Source of the DNA: Pedococcus sp. 5OH_020
GTDB taxonomy: Bacteria; Actinomycetota; Actinomycetes; Actinomycetales; Dermatophilaceae
Length of the DNA: 64,000 nucleotides
Direction: 5' to 3'
Assembly (NCBI RefSeq): GCF_027812955.1
Contig: NZ_JAPYZV010000011.1
Coordinates: forward strand, 1-64,000
In this document: positions 61,863 through 64,000 of the stretch, one piece after another
Numbering within the stretch: position 1 is the stretch's first letter
How the letters are laid out: each line of letters opens with the position of its first letter
Position numbers and translations under genes: made by a program
The notes under the pieces: model-generated
What the model saw: only the letters and a program-made list of their open reading frames with translations
Told to the model about the DNA's origin: nothing
The model's database searches: none

Positions 61863-62771
61863 TCAGCGGGCCGAGTGGGCGCCGCGCCAGCGGGAGAAGT
61901 GCCGCTCGAGCCGGACGAGCACGGTGTTGACCAGGAGTCCGAACAGGGAGACGGTCAGGATCCCGGCATACATGTCCGGGATCTGGAAGCTGCTCTGGGC
62001 GTTCACGATCAGGTAGCCCAGTCCGGCCTTGGCGCCCACCATCTCGGCGGCGATGAGGACGAGGATCGAGGCCGTGCCGGCCATCCGGACGCCTGTGAAG
62101 ATGGTGGGCACCGCCGAGGGCAGCACGACCTTCTGGAACAGCCTCAGGCTCCCGAGTCCCAGGGAGCGCGCCGCCCTGACCAAGAGTGGGTCCACGGTCC
62201 GGACGCCGGCGATCGTGTTGAGCAGCACCGGGAAGAAGCTCGCGTAGGCGACGATCGCGATCTTGCTGGTCTCCCCGATGCCGAGCAGCAGGACGAAGAC
62301 CGGCAGCAGCGCGAGGGCGGCGGTGTTGCGGAAGGCCTCCAGCAGCGGGGTGAGGAACTCGCGCAGCCCGTCGTACCAGGCCACCACGAGTCCCAGGCCG
62401 ATGCCGGCGACGACGGCGAAGCTGAACCCGATCGCGGAACGGCTCAGGCTCGCGGCCACGTGCTGCTGGAGCTGGCCGCTCTGGACCAGGCCCCACCAGG
62501 CCTGAAGTACCTCGTGCAGCGGTGGGAGGAACACCTTGCGGGCCGGGTCCAGCAGGTGCTGCGTGCCGTACTCCCACAGCAGCAGGAACAGCACGACGGC
62601 CGCCGACCGCCGGGCCAGCCGCCCGATGCCCCGCGTGACGCGACGAGCTCTGGTATGCCGCGGGGTCACCGCCCCGGTGAGGGTCGGCCCGGCTGAGGCG
62701 CCGAGATCCTGGGAGTCCAGACCCCCCGATCCCGCGAGGTCGCCTGCTGTGTCGAGGGTTGCTGTGCTCAT
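61863..62771 (-). CDS. ABC transporter permease (SsuC/TauC family)
   Basis: A 302-residue inner-membrane permease. A 45-residue cytoplasmic leader is followed by six helices (SAAVVLFLLLWEYG, SFAVVAGIGLGLVVAWYDGL, PLLEAFRNTAALALLPVFVL, FFPVLLNTIAGVRTVDPLLV). The EAA loop reads VRAARSLGLGSLRLFQKVVL with PSAVPTIFTGVRMAG after it. It belongs to the nitrate/sulfonate/taurine import group. It starts on the last base of the ATPase stop and lies 37 bases before the monooxygenase gene. With its ATPase and binding protein it would import an organosulfur substrate. Confidence 0.92.
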   Translation of the reverse strand: MSTATLDTAGDLAGSGGLDSQDLGASAGPTLTGAVTPRHTRARRVTRGIGRLARRSAAVVLFLLLWEYGTQHLLDPARKVFLPPLHEVLQAWWGLVQSGQLQQHVAASLSRSAIGFSFAVVAGIGLGLVVAWYDGLREFLTPLLEAFRNTAALALLPVFVLLLGIGETSKIAIVAYASFFPVLLNTIAGVRTVDPLLVRAARSLGLGSLRLFQKVVLPSAVPTIFTGVRMAGTASILVLIAAEMVGAKAGLGYLIVNAQSSFQIPDMYAGILTVSLFGLLVNTVLVRLERHFSRWRGAHSAR

Positions 62772-63628
62772 CAGGCTGCCTTCTCTGTGCCGTCGGGCTG
62801 GATCTTGAGGTGACCGGCGTCCTGCGCCCTGCGGACCTCGTCGTGCAGGAGGGTCCAGACCTCGTGCCGGTAGTGGACGAAGCGCGGGTCGGACCGCAGG
62901 TCTGTGGTGGCCTCGCGTTCGCCGAGGTCGATGTCGACCAGTGCCTTGAGCTGCCCGGGCCGCGAGCTCAGGACGGCCACCCGCTGGCCGAGGTAGACCG
63001 CTTCCTCGATGCCATGGGTGATGAAGACGACCGTGGTGTCGGTGGCTCGCCAGATCCGCAGCAGCTCTTCCTGCAGCTGCTCCCGGGTCTGCGCGTCGAG
63101 GGCCGCGAACGGTTCATCCATCAGCAGGATCCCGGGTTGGTAGGCGAGGCTGCGGGCGATGGCCACGCGCTGCTTCATCCCGCCCGAGAGCTCGTGCGGG
63201 TAGCGGTCCTCGAACCCCTCGAGCCCGACGAGGGCCAGGTTGTCGCGGGCGCGTTCGCTGCGCTCCCGACGGCTCAGACCGCCCTGCTCGAGACCGAAGG
63301 TGACGTTGGCAAGAGTGGTGCGCCAGGGAAACAGGGCATACTGCTGGAACACGATGCCGCGGTCCAGCCCCGGGCCAGCCACCTCCGCACCGTCCACGAG
63401 GACCCTGCCGCTCGTGGGCCGGGTCAGGCCACCAAGCAGGTCGAGCAGCGTCGTCTTGCCCGACCCGCTCGGTCCGACCAGCGTGAGGAACTCACCGCGC
63501 GGCACCTGCAGCGAAAGGTCATGCAGGGCGACCAGCGTGCGGTTCTGCGGCTGGTCCTTCGTGGCCCGCAGGGCGAACTGCTTGGTCACATGCGACAGCT
63601 CGATGTGGGCGCCGTCGTGACCGCTCAT
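62771..63628 (-). CDS. ABC transporter ATP-binding protein (SsuB/TauB family)
   Basis: A 285-residue ATPase. Walker A is VGPSGSGKTTLLDLLGG, the Q loop is GIVFQQYALFPWRT, the signature is PHELSGGMKQRVAIARSLAY, Walker B is GILLMDEPFAALDAQTREQL and the H loop is VVFITHGIEEAVYLGQ. The C-terminal extension (RSDPRFVHYRHEVWTLLHDE) is typical of the sulfonate/nitrate subgroup. The start at ATG 63628 overlaps the binding-protein stop by 4 bases. It energises the permease encoded immediately downstream. Confidence 0.94.
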   Translation of the reverse strand: MSGHDGAHIELSHVTKQFALRATKDQPQNRTLVALHDLSLQVPRGEFLTLVGPSGSGKTTLLDLLGGLTRPTSGRVLVDGAEVAGPGLDRGIVFQQYALFPWRTTLANVTFGLEQGGLSRRERSERARDNLALVGLEGFEDRYPHELSGGMKQRVAIARSLAYQPGILLMDEPFAALDAQTREQLQEELLRIWRATDTTVVFITHGIEEAVYLGQRVAVLSSRPGQLKALVDIDLGEREATTDLRSDPRFVHYRHEVWTLLHDEVRRAQDAGHLKIQPDGTEKAA

Positions 63629-64000
63629 GACGCAGCCCCGGCCGCGAGTGCATTGAACCTGTTGGTGTACAGCTCGCCGGGGTTGAGCGCGCCCTGCTTG
63701 ACGATCCCGCTCTGCACGAGCCAGGGCTCCCAGCGGGTGAAGTCCTGGTCGCTGATGACACCGCCCTTGCTGGGGATCCCGACGCTCTTCCAGTACTTGA
63801 GGTTGTCGGTCTTCTCGTTGCGGCCCCGCTCGTCGATGATGGCGGTGAAGCGCGCGATGACCTCCTCGCGTGGGCTGGTTCGCTCCCACTCGATCGCCTT
63901 GGCCACTCCCGTGACGAACTCTTTGGCGGCGGCCGGGTGCTGGGCGATGAAGTCGTCCCGCAGGACGTACTGACCGCCGTTGAAGGCGCCGAACAGCTGG
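63625..64000 (-). CDS. ABC transporter substrate-binding protein, C-terminal part (cut by window edge)
   Basis: The last 124 residues or so of a periplasmic-binding-type lipoprotein of the SsuA/TauA/NitT group. QLFGAFNGGQYVLRDDFIAQ, PAAAKEFVTGVAKAIEWER and then a helical end with TDNLKYWKSVGIPSKGGVIS, FTRWEPWLVQSGIV and PGELYTNRFNAL. The aliphatic-sulfonate group ends in this way. The N-terminus with signal and ligand cleft lies beyond base 64000. It is the first gene seen of the importer-monooxygenase-dioxygenase operon. Confidence 0.88.
   Translation of the reverse strand, partial: QLFGAFNGGQYVLRDDFIAQHPAAAKEFVTGVAKAIEWERTSPREEVIARFTAIIDERGRNEKTDNLKYWKSVGIPSKGGVISDQDFTRWEPWLVQSGIVKQGALNPGELYTNRFNALAAGAAS

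Overview
This is a GC-rich actinobacterial chromosome segment (roughly 70% G+C by eye). Gene content and style point to the order Micrococcales, most plausibly the family Intrasporangiaceae (Janibacter, Phycicoccus, Terrabacter and relatives). The genus is inference. The supporting signs are an actinobacterial lexA/LysM divergent pair, an nrdR-nrdJ operon with a B12-dependent ribonucleotide reductase, GAF-ANTAR signalling, and many genes with a TANNNT box 6-7 bases before the start codon, as expected for leaderless transcripts.

Layout. 1-4 kb is decayed: an integrase fragment, a broken luciferase-like monooxygenase and a broken lipoprotein lie among a few intact small genes. 4-11 kb holds an LCP cell-wall ligase, a PhyH-type dioxygenase, a GAF-ANTAR regulator and a tight minus-strand operon of hemerythrin, a YqcI/YcgG (GntA-like) heme enzyme and a DUF1989 protein. 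11-20 kb is a core block: leuS behind a leader-peptide attenuator, degV-plsY (fatty-acid activation and phosphatidate synthesis), and comEA-comEC (DNA uptake) joined by a repeat array. 20-28 kb has a LysR regulator, patatin, sirtuin, lexA with a divergent SOS-type LysM gene, and a secreted CHAP hydrolase.

28-37.5 kb is a selenium/formate module. A formate dehydrogenase catalytic gene is read through an in-frame UGA (selenocysteine) with a SECIS-like hairpin right after it. It is followed by an Fe-S subunit, an NrfD-type membrane anchor and an oxalate/formate-type transporter, then a divergent rhodanese, tRNA-Sec (anticodon UCA) and selB. selA and selD are not in the window. 37.5-44 kb has an AlkZ-like protein, a ZIP transporter and nrdR-nrdJ under a pair of NrdR boxes.

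44-53 kb is a second accessory and decayed stretch: a TetR-controlled SDR/SnoaL pair (SnoaL carries an in-frame UGA), an MFS remnant, an IS110 transposase remnant, a broken UPF0158-like gene and two orphan proteins. 53-59.4 kb has small enzymes and a 1443-residue secreted multidomain protein. 59.4-64 kb is a minus-strand organosulfur operon running off the right edge: substrate-binding protein, ATPase, permease, FMN monooxygenase and TauD-type dioxygenase.

Signals outside the genes. The octamer GTATGCCG (or its complement) occurs 18 times by eye where about 2-3 are expected, and uses otherwise avoided codons. Short tandem repeats sit at gene junctions (comEA/comEC, downstream of comEC, on both sides of the LysM gene, upstream of fdhA).
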